Assembly: GCF_004340875.1 (NCBI RefSeq)
Contig: NZ_SLXQ01000009.1
Coordinates: 124,001-188,000 of the forward strand
Reading direction: 5' to 3'
Source: Tamaricihabitans halophyticus
Lineage (GTDB): Bacteria; Actinomycetota; Actinomycetes; Mycobacteriales; Pseudonocardiaceae
Length of the DNA: 64,000 nucleotides
In this document: in pieces, positions 15,826 to 24,280 of the stretch
Layout of the letters: every line of letters begins with the position of its first letter
How positions within the stretch are numbered: the stretch's first letter is position 1
The notes under the pieces: model-generated
Databases searched by the model: none
Told to the model about the DNA's origin: nothing
The model's input: only the letters and a program-made list of their open reading frames with translations
Made by a program: the position numbers and the translations under genes

Positions 15826-17170
15826 GGTCTCCGGCCTGCATATCGGGCGCTGCATCGGCGACCGGCACGGAGCCTCGGACGGCTTCCAGCACCGTCATAG
15901 TGTGTGCCGCCGCGGTATCCCTGATCTCCAGCCCACCGTTCAACGCGGCGATCGCCGGCTTGATGGTGTCCTTGCTGTCGGTGTGCAGTTCCAGCAGCGG
16001 CTGGCCAGCGGCCACCCGCTCACCCGGCTTGGCCAGACAGCGGATGCCAGCCGCGTGCTGCACCGCGTCATCCTTGCGCGACCGGCCGGCACCGAGCCGC
16101 CAAGCCGCCTGACCAACCGCGTAAGCGTCCAATGTGGCGACCACGCCATCTCGATTGGCGTTGACCACATGCACATGTTTTGCCGCCGGCAAGCCACCTT
16201 CCGGATTGCCGCCCTGCGCGGAGATCATCTGGCACCAGGTTTCGTACGCCCGCCCGGAAGCGAGCACCTCTCCTGGGTCCACATCGGATATTCCGGCAAG
16301 CGCGAGCATCTCCCTGGCAAGCAGCACGGTCAGCTCGACGACATCGCGCGGACCGCCGCCGCGCAACACCTCGATCGCCTCGACGACCTCGAGCGCGTTC
16401 CCGATCGTCCGGCCGAGCGGAACGGACATATCGGTAAGCAGCGCCGTGGTGTGCATGCCATGTGCGCCACCGATTTCCACGAGGGAGTTCGCCAGCGCGC
16501 GGGCATGCTGCTGCGATTTCATGAACGCGCCGGAGCCGACCTTGACGTCGAAGACCATCGCCGGGGTGCCCTCGGCGATCTTCTTGCTCATGATCGAGCT
16601 CGCGATCAACGGGATCGACTCGACGGTTCCGGTCACATCGCGCAAGGCATACAGCTTGCGGTCCGCCGGAGCCAGCCCCTCGGTTGGCGCGCACACCACC
16701 GCGCCAACGGTGTTCAGCTGCCGCATGATCTCGTCCACGGACAGCTGAGCACGCCACCCAGGAATAGATTCCAGCTTGTCCAGGGTGCCGCCGGTGTGCC
16801 CGAGCCCTCGGCCGGACAGCTGCGGAACTGCGGCACCACAGCTTGCCACCAGCGGCGCCAGCGGGAGAGTGATCTTGTCCCCGACCCCGCCGGTGGAGTG
16901 CTTGTCGACGATTGGCCGGTCGACCTTCAGCTCGAGGCGCTGCCCGGAGGCCACCATCGCGCTGGTCCATCTGGCGATCTCGGCGGCATCCATCCCGCGC
17001 AACAACACGGCCATCGCGAGCGCCGACATCTGCTCATCGGCGACAACACCGCGCGTATAGGCATCGATTACCCAGTCGATCTGCTCTTCGTTCAGCCGAT
17101 GGCCGTCTCGCTTGGCCCTGATGACGTCCACAACGGACATCGGTTCGACGGCGGCTGACCCATTCTTCAC
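15818..17170 (-). CDS. deoA: Thymidine phosphorylase
   Basis: A 450-residue enzyme that phosphorolyses thymidine or deoxyuridine to the base and deoxyribose-1-phosphate. The nucleoside phosphorylase family signature is SGRGLGHTGGTLDKLESIPG. VDKHSTGGVGDK is the phosphate-binding segment, and KKIAEGTPAMVFDVKVGSGAFM and the C-terminal all-beta domain are complete. The GTG at 17170 directly follows the cdd stop (no gap), and an alternative ATG lies 10 codons in. It is the last gene of the BMP-ATPase-permease-permease-cdd-deoA operon. The C-terminus is set by a copy of the dispersed repeat. Confidence 0.95.
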   Translation of the reverse strand: MKNGSAAVEPMSVVDVIRAKRDGHRLNEEQIDWVIDAYTRGVVADEQMSALAMAVLLRGMDAAEIARWTSAMVASGQRLELKVDRPIVDKHSTGGVGDKITLPLAPLVASCGAAVPQLSGRGLGHTGGTLDKLESIPGWRAQLSVDEIMRQLNTVGAVVCAPTEGLAPADRKLYALRDVTGTVESIPLIASSIMSKKIAEGTPAMVFDVKVGSGAFMKSQQHARALANSLVEIGGAHGMHTTALLTDMSVPLGRTIGNALEVVEAIEVLRGGGPRDVVELTVLLAREMLALAGISDVDPGEVLASGRAYETWCQMISAQGGNPEGGLPAAKHVHVVNANRDGVVATLDAYAVGQAAWRLGAGRSRKDDAVQHAAGIRCLAKPGERVAAGQPLLELHTDSKDTIKPAIAALNGGLEIRDTAAAHTMTVLEAVRGSVPVADAAPDMQAGDRV

Positions 17171-17581
17171 CTAGTCACTCCCGGAAGCAGGCAGGTGTGT
17201 CGGACCGAATGCGTCGGGCAACACCGCGCTCATCGGTCGCGCTCCCCCCGGTGTGTCCAGCAGACAATCCGGCCCACCCAGCTCGTACAGGATCTGCCGG
17301 CAACGGCCACAGGGCATCAGTAGCTCCCCAGCGGCACTCCGGCAGGCCACCGCGACGAACCGGCCGCCACCGGTCAGCCGCGATTGGCCGGCCATCGTGC
17401 ACTCGGCGCACAACCCGAGACCGTACGAGGCATTTTCTACGTTGCACCCAACCACAACGCTGCCGTCGGCGCACAAGGCGGCTGCCCCAACGCGCAACAT
17501 TGAATACGGAGCGTAAGAATACTCGGTTGCCGCCTGCGCGGCCGCACGCAGGGCAGGCCAATCGATCACCGGCTCGCTCAT
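17171..17581 (-). CDS. cdd: Cytidine deaminase
   Basis: A 136-residue homotetrameric-type deaminase producing uridine/deoxyuridine from cytidine/deoxycytidine. Zinc and catalytic residues are C58-A-E60 and P90-C91-G-R-C94; the substrate-binding NVENASYG lies just before. The start overlaps the permease stop by 4 bp and the stop abuts deoA, so it is translated within the nucleoside-uptake operon. Its deoxyuridine product is the substrate of DeoA, and upp recycles the uracil. Confidence 0.96.
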   Translation of the reverse strand: MSEPVIDWPALRAAAQAATEYSYAPYSMLRVGAAALCADGSVVVGCNVENASYGLGLCAECTMAGQSRLTGGGRFVAVACRSAAGELLMPCGRCRQILYELGGPDCLLDTPGGARPMSAVLPDAFGPTHLPASGSD

Positions 17582-18855
17582 CCATCGACTCCGCGCTGAT
17601 AGGTGGATCCGATCGACTTCGGTGGTCGCAATCGCTGTGCGGCGGCGGCAAGCACGACGAGCGTCACGGCGTGCGCGGTGTACGGCGTGAGGTCGCTGGA
17701 GAGCTCATCGACCGACCAGTACACGTAGTAGAGCAGCAGCGCCGATCCGGCACCGACGGCGGCGGCAATCCAGCGCCGGCGCACCAGCTGCACCACGACA
17801 ATGACACCAAGCAGCAGCACCGCACCGTAGAGCAGCGCCAGGATCGCCGATCCGCCAGCGGAAAGCTGCAAACCGTCCGCGTAACCAAACAGCGCGGCAC
17901 CGCCGAGCAACCCACCTGGACGCCAGTTCCCGAAGATCATCGCCGCGAGTCCAATGTAGCCGCGACCGCCGGTCTGGTCCTCGAGGTAGTCGGCGCCACC
18001 TGGCAGCAGCACCAGCGCGGCACCACCCATCCCCGCGAAACCGCCGGAAATCAACAGCGCCAGGTACTTGTGCAGGTACACCCGCACACCAAGGGATTCG
18101 GCCGCGGTTGGGTTCTCCCCACAGGAGCGCAGCCGCAAGCCGAATCGGGTCCGCCAGAGCGCGACGTAGCTGATCGGCACGAGCAGCAGCGCCAGCATGG
18201 CAAGTGGGGAAACCCCGGTCACCAGTCCACGCAACAGCCCCGCCACATCCGAAAGCACCACCCGCTGGGCGTTTTCCAGATCGCCGAGCCAGTCCGCGAG
18301 CCAGGTAGCCGAGTAGGTGTCGAACTTCTCCACCGGCGGCGACTGCCGCGGATTACCGGAAAGCGGTTCGAAGACCAGCTTCGCGAGGTACTTGGCGATA
18401 CCGAGCCCAAGCAGGTTGATCGCCACACCGGACACGATGTGGTTCACCCCGAAGGTCACCGTGGCCACCGCGTGCAGCAGACCGCCGAGCGCGCCGAACA
18501 CGGCCGCGGCGAGCAGTCCGGCCCACGGCCCGCCGTAGTAGGCGCCCCAGGCCGCGCCCCAGGTACCGAGGATCATCATGCCCTCGAGCCCAATGTTGAT
18601 CACGCCGGCACGTTCGGCCCACAGCCCGCCCAACGCGGCGAGCAGGATCGGCAGTGCCAACCGTAGGCCGTTCTGCGCGGTGGTCGAGGAGGTCAGCTCG
18701 GTAACACCGGTCAGATACGAGGCGGTGGCCAGCACGCCAAGGGCCACCACGGCCCAGAGCACGCCGACCAGCCAGCCGGGTAGCCGGCGGCGTCCACCGT
18801 TGCCGTTCGGCGCCGCGCCCTTTGCCGGGCCCGCGCTTTCCAGTGTCGTACTCAC
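17578..18855 (-). CDS. Nucleoside ABC transporter, permease subunit 2 (NupQ/YufQ-type)
   Basis: A 425-residue membrane protein with about eight to ten helices. The conserved GLWAERAGVINIGLEGMM block and the CGENPTAAESLGV segment are diagnostic of the second permease of BMP-dependent nucleoside importers, a branch of the branched-chain amino-acid permease fold. A cytoplasmic Gly/Asn-rich N-terminus (about 25 residues) precedes the first helix. It overlaps the upstream permease and the downstream cdd by 4 bp each. With its partner it forms the channel for (deoxy)nucleosides captured by the BMP lipoprotein. Confidence 0.92.
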   Translation of the reverse strand: MSTTLESAGPAKGAAPNGNGGRRRLPGWLVGVLWAVVALGVLATASYLTGVTELTSSTTAQNGLRLALPILLAALGGLWAERAGVINIGLEGMMILGTWGAAWGAYYGGPWAGLLAAAVFGALGGLLHAVATVTFGVNHIVSGVAINLLGLGIAKYLAKLVFEPLSGNPRQSPPVEKFDTYSATWLADWLGDLENAQRVVLSDVAGLLRGLVTGVSPLAMLALLLVPISYVALWRTRFGLRLRSCGENPTAAESLGVRVYLHKYLALLISGGFAGMGGAALVLLPGGADYLEDQTGGRGYIGLAAMIFGNWRPGGLLGGAALFGYADGLQLSAGGSAILALLYGAVLLLGVIVVVQLVRRRWIAAAVGAGSALLLYYVYWSVDELSSDLTPYTAHAVTLVVLAAAAQRLRPPKSIGSTYQRGVDG

Positions 18856-19943
18856 AGCGTGCCCCCTTCCCGTACGCTCGCCGGCTCAGTGGCAAGCGCG
18901 CGGCCTACCCTGCGCTGTTCGGCGGCCAGCTCGGCGCGGCGTACGATCTCGTAAGCCACGACCACCGAGAGGACGATCGTGCCCTGCATGATCGTGGTGA
19001 TCTCCTTCGGAATCCCGATGTTGTCCAGCGATACCGCGGATTTGTCCAGCCATGCCCAGAGCAGCGCGCCGAAGGCGATACCCGCGGGATGGTTCCGGCC
19101 GAGCAGGGCGACCGCGATCCCGGTGAAGCCATAGCCCGTGGTGGAGTTGATCCCGTAGGCGTAGTCCCTGCCGAGCAGTTCCGGCATGGCAACCAGACCG
19201 GCCACCGCGCCGGAGACCAGCAGGGTGATCACGGTCATCTTCTTGGCGCTCACGCCACCCGCGGCCGCCGCGGTCGGGGAAAGCCCGCTTGCCCGCAGCT
19301 CGAAGCCGAACCTGGTTCGGGTGAGCAGGAACCAGTAGCCGAAGCCGAGTAGCCCGGCGATCACCACGAAACCAAAGATGGTGCCAGCGGCGCCGAATGA
19401 GATACCGGGAATCTGCCCGGAAGCCGGGATCGGCTCGGTGCTCACCGAGTTTCCTTGCTGCACACCGAACTGGTCCACGCTGACCAGGTAGGCGACCAAC
19501 CCACCCGCGATCGAGTTGAGCATGATCGTGGAGATCACCTCGTGCACGCCACGGGTGACCTTCAGTACGGCAGGGATCGTCGCGTACGCGGCGCCGGCGA
19601 GCGCGGCCACCACGATGATCACGAAGGCATGCAGCACCGGCGGCAGGTTCAGCGCGCCACCAACGATCGCCGCCACGATCGCGGCGAACCGGTACTGGCC
19701 CTCCACGCCGATGTTGAACAGGTTCATCTGGAACCCGATCGCGACCGCGAGCCCAACCAGGTAGTAGACGGTGGCACTGTTGATCGTGTCCACCGCGGTG
19801 GTGCCTTCGAAAAGCTGACCGGCCATCGCGCCCATCGCGGCGAACGGATTCGCCCCGGAGATCACCAGCGCGATCGAGCACAGCAAGATGGCGAAAGCAA
19901 TCGCCAGCACCGGCGGCAGCAGCCTGGTGCGCAGTACGCTCAT
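18852..19943 (-). CDS. Nucleoside ABC transporter, permease subunit 1 (NupP/YufP-type)
   Basis: A 363-residue membrane protein with about eight helices. FNIGVEGQYRFAA is the equivalent of the E-G loop that contacts the ATPase, and VHEVISTIMLNSIA is the second conserved cytoplasmic segment (H-E-V-I-x-T-I-M-L-N). RASGLSPTAAAAGGV corresponds to the R-x-x-G-x-x-x-x-A-A block of this family. It shares one base with the ATPase stop (TGATG) and overlaps the next permease by 4 bp. Its role in nucleoside uptake follows from the neighbours cdd and deoA. Confidence 0.92.
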   Translation of the reverse strand: MSVLRTRLLPPVLAIAFAILLCSIALVISGANPFAAMGAMAGQLFEGTTAVDTINSATVYYLVGLAVAIGFQMNLFNIGVEGQYRFAAIVAAIVGGALNLPPVLHAFVIIVVAALAGAAYATIPAVLKVTRGVHEVISTIMLNSIAGGLVAYLVSVDQFGVQQGNSVSTEPIPASGQIPGISFGAAGTIFGFVVIAGLLGFGYWFLLTRTRFGFELRASGLSPTAAAAGGVSAKKMTVITLLVSGAVAGLVAMPELLGRDYAYGINSTTGYGFTGIAVALLGRNHPAGIAFGALLWAWLDKSAVSLDNIGIPKEITTIMQGTIVLSVVVAYEIVRRAELAAEQRRVGRALATEPASVREGGTL

Positions 19944-21631
19944 CAGCGCTTCCCCCCTTGTGTGTCATCGTCGGCCGCGTGCTCATCGGTCGCGGTGTCA
20001 GCAGCCTCGCCGGTGTCGGCCGCGTCGTCGGTGTCGTTCTCGGTCGCGGCGCCGGCTGCCGGTTCGACCGCGTCGTGGATCTCGCTCACCCCGGTCATCG
20101 CCTCGCCAAGCTCGCTCGGCGTCACCGTCGACGGGTCCGCCTCACTGACCAGCCGGCCACGCAGCATCACTCGGATGCTGTCGGAAAGCCCGATCAGCTC
20201 GTCCAGATCCGCCGAGACCAGCAGCACTGCAAGGCCTTGCCGCCGCGCCGCCCTGAGCTGTTCCCAGATCAGGGCCTGGGCGCCGACGTCCACGCCTCGG
20301 GTGGGATGCGCGGCGACCAGCAGTGCCGGATTGCCGGACAGCTCCCTGCCCACGATGAACTTCTGTTGATTGCCACCGGAAAGCGATGCCGCGGCGACGT
20401 CCACGTTCGGCGTCCGCACGTCGTAGTCCTCGACGATCTCCACGGCGCTCGACCGCGCGGCCTCCCGATCGATCAACTGTCCTTTCGCGATCGGCGGTCG
20501 GCTCTGCTGACCGAGGATCCGGTTTGTCCACAACGACTCGGTGAGCAACAGGCCATACCGGGAGCGGTCCTCGGGGATGTAGCCGATCCCCGCTTCCCTG
20601 CGCTGCCGGGTGTTCGCGTGCCCGAGGTCGACCAGTTCGCCATCCGCGCCGCTGAGCTCGATGCGGCCCGCGCTCGCCTTGCGCAGACCCATGATCGTCT
20701 CGACCAGTTCGGTCTGCCCGTTGCCTTCCACCCCGGCGATGCCAAGCACTTCACCGGCATGCACGGTAAACGAGATATCGTCGAGCACCCTGCGCTCGGA
20801 ACCGTCGTCCGCGGCAAGGCTCAACCCACTCAACCGCAGGACGGCCGTGCTGGTCACGGTGGATTCCCTGGTTTCCGGGTTCGGCAGCTGGCTGCCGACC
20901 ATCAGCTCGGCCAGCTCCCGCGAGCTGATCCGCTTGGGATCGGCCGTGCCCACCGTGGTCCCCCTGCGCAGCACGGTCACCGAATCTGCGATCTCCCGCA
21001 CCTCGTCTAACTTGTGCGAGATGAAGATGAAGGTGTATCCCTGCGCCTGCATCCGCCGCACGGTCTCGAAGAGGTCATCGACTTCCTGGGGGACGAGTAC
21101 CGCGGTTGGCTCGTCCAGGATCACGATCCGCGCGCCCCGGTAGAGCACCTTGACGATCTCCACCCGCTGCCGGTCGGCGACGCCGAGGCGCTCGAGTGGA
21201 ATGTCCGGGTTGACCCGCAGTCCACTACTTTCGGCCAACTCGGCGATCCGCTTGCGGGCCGCCGACCCGATGCCGTGCAACGACTCCGCGCCGAGCAGCA
21301 CGTTCTCCCGAACGGTCAAATTGTCCGCGAGCATGAAGTGCTGGTGCACCATGCCGATACCCGCGCGGATGGCGTCCTGCGGCCCCCGGAACTGCACGCG
21401 TTCGCCGGCCACCTCGATGGTTCCCTCATCCGGCGGCTGCATGCCGTACAGGATCTTCATCAGGGTGGATTTGCCCGCACCGTTTTCCCCGCAGACCGCG
21501 TGCACCTCGCCTTCGCGCACGGTCAGATTCACGTCGTCGTTCGCGACGACACCGGGAAACCGCTTGGTTATCCCGGAAAGCACCACGGCGGCAGGCGTGT
21601 CCTGCACACCGTCTGGTGTGGATTCACTCAT
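19943..21631 (-). CDS. Nucleoside ABC transporter, double ATP-binding subunit (NupO/YufO-type)
   Basis: A 562-residue protein with two ABC cassettes in tandem. The first has Walker A GENGAGKS (48-55), signature LGVADRQRVEI and Walker B IVILDEPTAV. The second has a degenerate Walker A (GVEGNGQTE), signature SLSGGNQQKFIVGREL and LVAAHPTRGVDVGA, the usual arrangement in RbsA/YufO proteins. The last 45 or so residues are an acidic Ala/Asp/Thr-rich tail not found in most relatives. It energises uptake through the two permeases. A 13-bp hairpin separates it from the BMP lipoprotein gene. Confidence 0.94.
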   Translation of the reverse strand: MSESTPDGVQDTPAAVVLSGITKRFPGVVANDDVNLTVREGEVHAVCGENGAGKSTLMKILYGMQPPDEGTIEVAGERVQFRGPQDAIRAGIGMVHQHFMLADNLTVRENVLLGAESLHGIGSAARKRIAELAESSGLRVNPDIPLERLGVADRQRVEIVKVLYRGARIVILDEPTAVLVPQEVDDLFETVRRMQAQGYTFIFISHKLDEVREIADSVTVLRRGTTVGTADPKRISSRELAELMVGSQLPNPETRESTVTSTAVLRLSGLSLAADDGSERRVLDDISFTVHAGEVLGIAGVEGNGQTELVETIMGLRKASAGRIELSGADGELVDLGHANTRQRREAGIGYIPEDRSRYGLLLTESLWTNRILGQQSRPPIAKGQLIDREAARSSAVEIVEDYDVRTPNVDVAAASLSGGNQQKFIVGRELSGNPALLVAAHPTRGVDVGAQALIWEQLRAARRQGLAVLLVSADLDELIGLSDSIRVMLRGRLVSEADPSTVTPSELGEAMTGVSEIHDAVEPAAGAATENDTDDAADTGEAADTATDEHAADDDTQGGKR

Positions 21632-21698
21632 CGAAATTGCTGCCCCTTTTGCGGACGGATCTCAGCGAGGCCGGAGACTGCTCCGGCAGCAAACGTGC

Positions 21699-21733
21699 AC
21701 GGGCCTGGGAGTGAAGCGCCCTCCCAGGCCCGT
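21699..21733 (-). terminator. Hairpin between the BMP lipoprotein and the transporter genes
   Basis: ACGGGCCTGGGAG (21699-21711) and CTCCCAGGCCCGT (21721-21733) form a perfect 13-bp stem with a 9-nt loop. It lies 39 bp after the lipoprotein stop codon on the minus strand. A partial terminator or 3'-stabiliser here would give more binding protein than permease, a common design in ABC import operons. Confidence 0.7.
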
Positions 21734-21771
21734 ATTGGGTTGCGGTAGCCCACCAGCACGGCGCGCCCGAC

Positions 21772-22923
21772 CTATTCGGGCTTGTCCGATACCTTGATAT
21801 CGCCCTCGATGATCGCCTGCTTGTAGCCGTCCAGCTGCTCGGTGATGTCGTCGACCTTGCCGCCCGAGGTCGAGTAGCCGACGCCGTTCACCGCGAGGTC
21901 GAAGCGTTCCGGCAGCGAATCGAGGTCATCGGCGGCCATCGCCTTGATGAAGTCGAATACCGCGACATCGACCTCCTTGATCATCGAGGTCATGATCACA
22001 TCTTTGGTATCGGCCAGTGTCTTGTCCTTGTACTGGTCCGAATCCACCCCGATGGCCAAGGCGTCCTTGGACTTGGCCGCCTGGAACACGCCCTTGCCGG
22101 AAGCGCCGGCCGCGTGGAACAACACATCGGCCCCGCTGTTCAACTGCCCGGCGGCCTTCACGTTGCCCTTGTTCGGGTCGTTGAAGCCGGACAGGTCCCC
22201 CGCGGGGGTCAGGTAATCGCGCTCGATCTCGATATCCGGGGCCGCGGCCTTGGCGCCCTGGATGAAACCGGCTTCGAACTTCTGGATCAGCGGAGTGTTC
22301 ACACCGCCGACGAAACCGACGTGGCAGTTCTCACTCTTGTACGCGGCGGCTACCCCGGCCAGGAAGGAGCCCTGTTCCTCGGCGAAGACAAGCGAGGTGA
22401 CGTTATCGCCGTCCAGGGACTCGTCCACGATCGCGAACTGGGTGTCCGGGAATTGCGGCGCGACCTTCTTGACCGATTCGGCGTAGGCGAAGCCAACCGC
22501 GATCACCGGGTTGAAGCCGTCCGTGGCCATCTGCCGCAGCCGGCTCATCTTCGCGTCTTCCGATTCGGTCGCCGCCGCGGTGGTTTCCTTGCTGTCGGCT
22601 ACCCCGAGTTCCTCTTCCGCGCGATCCACCCCGGCGGCAGCCGCGTCATTGAACGAGGCGTCGCCGCGCCCGCCGACGTCGAAGGCGAGCCCGACCTTCA
22701 GATCGCTGGCATCGACATCACCGCCGTCGTTTTCCTCAGTATTCGACTCGCTCCCCTGCGGTGCGGCCGGCGGATCGGCCAGCTCGCACGGCTGCCCCTG
22801 GCCACCGCCCGAGGCATTGTCTCCGCCATCACCGGTGTCCTTCGCGCAGCCAGCCAGTGCAAGCACTCCGACGAAGCTGATCGCGGCCAATCTGGACGCG
22901 AAGGCGCCACGACTACGACGCAC
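21772..22923 (-). CDS. BMP-family nucleoside-binding lipoprotein
   Basis: A 383-residue exported lipoprotein. The signal peptide ends in lipobox L-A-G-C (Cys26), followed by a Gly/Asp-rich linker to about residue 75. The PnrA/BMP domain then starts with LKVGLAFDVGGRGDASFNDAAAAG, where DVGG and SFN are the nucleoside-binding segments in PnrA/TmpC. DGFNPVIAVGFAYAESV and GFVGGVNTPLIQKFEAGF are further family blocks. It should capture purine or pyrimidine nucleosides outside the membrane for the importer encoded downstream. A GGGGAGGAG ribosome binding site precedes the GTG start. Confidence 0.94.
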   Translation of the reverse strand: MRRSRGAFASRLAAISFVGVLALAGCAKDTGDGGDNASGGGQGQPCELADPPAAPQGSESNTEENDGGDVDASDLKVGLAFDVGGRGDASFNDAAAAGVDRAEEELGVADSKETTAAATESEDAKMSRLRQMATDGFNPVIAVGFAYAESVKKVAPQFPDTQFAIVDESLDGDNVTSLVFAEEQGSFLAGVAAAYKSENCHVGFVGGVNTPLIQKFEAGFIQGAKAAAPDIEIERDYLTPAGDLSGFNDPNKGNVKAAGQLNSGADVLFHAAGASGKGVFQAAKSKDALAIGVDSDQYKDKTLADTKDVIMTSMIKEVDVAVFDFIKAMAADDLDSLPERFDLAVNGVGYSTSGGKVDDITEQLDGYKQAIIEGDIKVSDKPE

Positions 22924-23353
22924 AGCGTCTCTCCTCCCCGCTCATGTACAAGCAGCCAGTGCCCCGCGGTTCGCGCTTGGGCAGTATCGACTCGATCGGG
23001 GCACAGTACCTTTCAGCAGGAAGAACGACAGGTATTCGGCCAACCACGTGACCTAATTGTTGACCCGGGTACGGCAGGTGCTCCGCAATTGTCGGGATAC
23101 GCCACGAACCGTACCCAGTGGCTGCCGCACCGTGACCGAGGTCACCCGTCGGATAATTCGGACACCGCTGGGCATGTCTGGTCGATCACACGAGCAGGTA
23201 CGCGTTGGGTGAGCGCCGCCGGACGCGACTAGCATCCGGTAAGTCAGGCTCGACGTCCTCGCCGGTGGCTCACCTGATGGTGTCCTATGCGGACGCTCGC
23301 ACCGGAGGGGCGCGGGCGATCAGTCCATCACTGACGTTGGAGGCCGTCTACCG
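22924..23353. other. 430-bp divergent intergenic region between the nucleoside importer and sdh
   Basis: No reading frame here looks coding. The region must hold the promoters of both operons. The one clear element is a symmetric GTGACC-GA-GGTCAC box at 23132-23145, listed separately. A GGAGG ribosome binding site for sdhC lies at its right end. Confidence 0.6.
23131..23146. promoter_or_regulatory. Candidate Crp/GlxR-type cAMP-receptor site
   Basis: CGTGACCGAGGTCACC contains GTGA-N6-TCAC with perfect dyad symmetry (arms GTGACC/GGTCAC). This matches the Crp/Fnr-family consensus TGTGA-N6-TCACA at the inner positions. In Corynebacterium glutamicum the succinate dehydrogenase operon is controlled by the cAMP regulator GlxR, so a site upstream of sdh is plausible. 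It is about 208 bp from both sdhC and the BMP gene. Confidence 0.5.
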
Positions 23354-23794
23354 ATGTCCACTACGGCCAGTCCCGCGACCGGGACGGGTGCGGCACAGGG
23401 GGCTCGAAGGTCTCGCCGTCGCGGTACCTTTTACAAGGGTGATCCGGGCATGTGGTCCTGGGTCGCGCACCGCATCACCGGCGTGTTGACCTTCTTCTTC
23501 CTCTTCGCGCACGTTCTCGATACCGCGTTGGTTCGGGTGTCCCCGAATGCCTACGACGAAGTGATCGCGACCTACAAGACACCACTGGTGAACCTGATCG
23601 AGGTCGGGCTGGTCGGCGCGGTGCTCTACCACGCGCTGAACGGAATCCGCGTGATGCTCGTGGACTTCTGGGCAAAGGGTCCGAAGTATCAGCGCCCGAT
23701 GCTCTGGGTGATCCTCGGCGTCTGGGTGCTGGTGATGATCCCGGGCACCTACTACATGCTCGAGCGCACCGTCACGGAAATGTTCGGGGGCTGA
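23354..23794 (+). CDS. sdhC: Succinate dehydrogenase cytochrome b556 subunit
   Basis: A 146-residue membrane anchor with three helices. After a basic N-terminus ([14 protein letters not shown]) comes WSWVAHRITGVLTFFFLFAHVLD, containing the S/H-R-x-T-G quinone-site motif and the likely haem-ligand His in FLFAH. HALNGIRVMLVDF is the other conserved block. The ribosome binding site is GGAGG, 9 nt before the ATG. It is the first gene of sdhCDAB and anchors the complex that links the TCA cycle to the menaquinone pool. Confidence 0.95.
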   Translation: MSTTASPATGTGAAQGARRSRRRGTFYKGDPGMWSWVAHRITGVLTFFFLFAHVLDTALVRVSPNAYDEVIATYKTPLVNLIEVGLVGAVLYHALNGIRVMLVDFWAKGPKYQRPMLWVILGVWVLVMIPGTYYMLERTVTEMFGG

Positions 23795-23796
23795 CC

Positions 23797-24243
23797 ATGG
23801 CTACTTCATCGACGACCCCGTCCGGAGCCGCGGACGCGCTTGCCCTCGACAAGCCCCGCGCGCCGAAACGGCCAGCAGCCCGCCGGAGCAACTTCGAGCT
23901 CTACAGCTGGTTGTTCATGCGGATCTCCGGCGCGCTACTGGTGGTCCTGGTACTTGGCCACCTGTTCATCATGAACATCCTGGACGGCGGCGTGCACCGG
24001 ATCAACTTCGCCTTCGTCGCCGGTCGGTGGGCTTCGCCCTTCTGGCAGTTCTGGGACCTTTCCATGCTCTGGCTCGCGCAGATCCACGGCGGCAACGGCG
24101 TGCGGACGATCATCAATGACTACGCCCGCAAGGAAACCACGCGATTCTGGCTGAAGATCGTGCTCTACATCTCGATGGTGCTCATCCTCGCCGTGGGGAC
24201 GTTCGTGATCTTCACCTTCGACCCGAACATTCCGGCCACCTGA
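23797..24243 (+). CDS. sdhD: Succinate dehydrogenase hydrophobic membrane anchor
   Basis: A 148-residue, three-helix membrane subunit starting 2 bp after the sdhC stop. The first helix is LYSWLFMRISGALLVVLVLGHLF with a candidate haem-ligand His. The second conserved element is LAQIHGGNGVRTIINDY, the H-x-x-N-G-x-R-x-x-x-x-D-Y motif that helps form the quinone site. The N-terminal 30 residues are a polar, Ala/Pro/Lys-rich extension. With SdhC it binds haem b and quinone. Confidence 0.93.
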   Translation: MATSSTTPSGAADALALDKPRAPKRPAARRSNFELYSWLFMRISGALLVVLVLGHLFIMNILDGGVHRINFAFVAGRWASPFWQFWDLSMLWLAQIHGGNGVRTIINDYARKETTRFWLKIVLYISMVLILAVGTFVIFTFDPNIPAT

Positions 24244-24280
24244 CGGCCGACCACCACAGACCGGGCAGGAGAAGCGGCAA

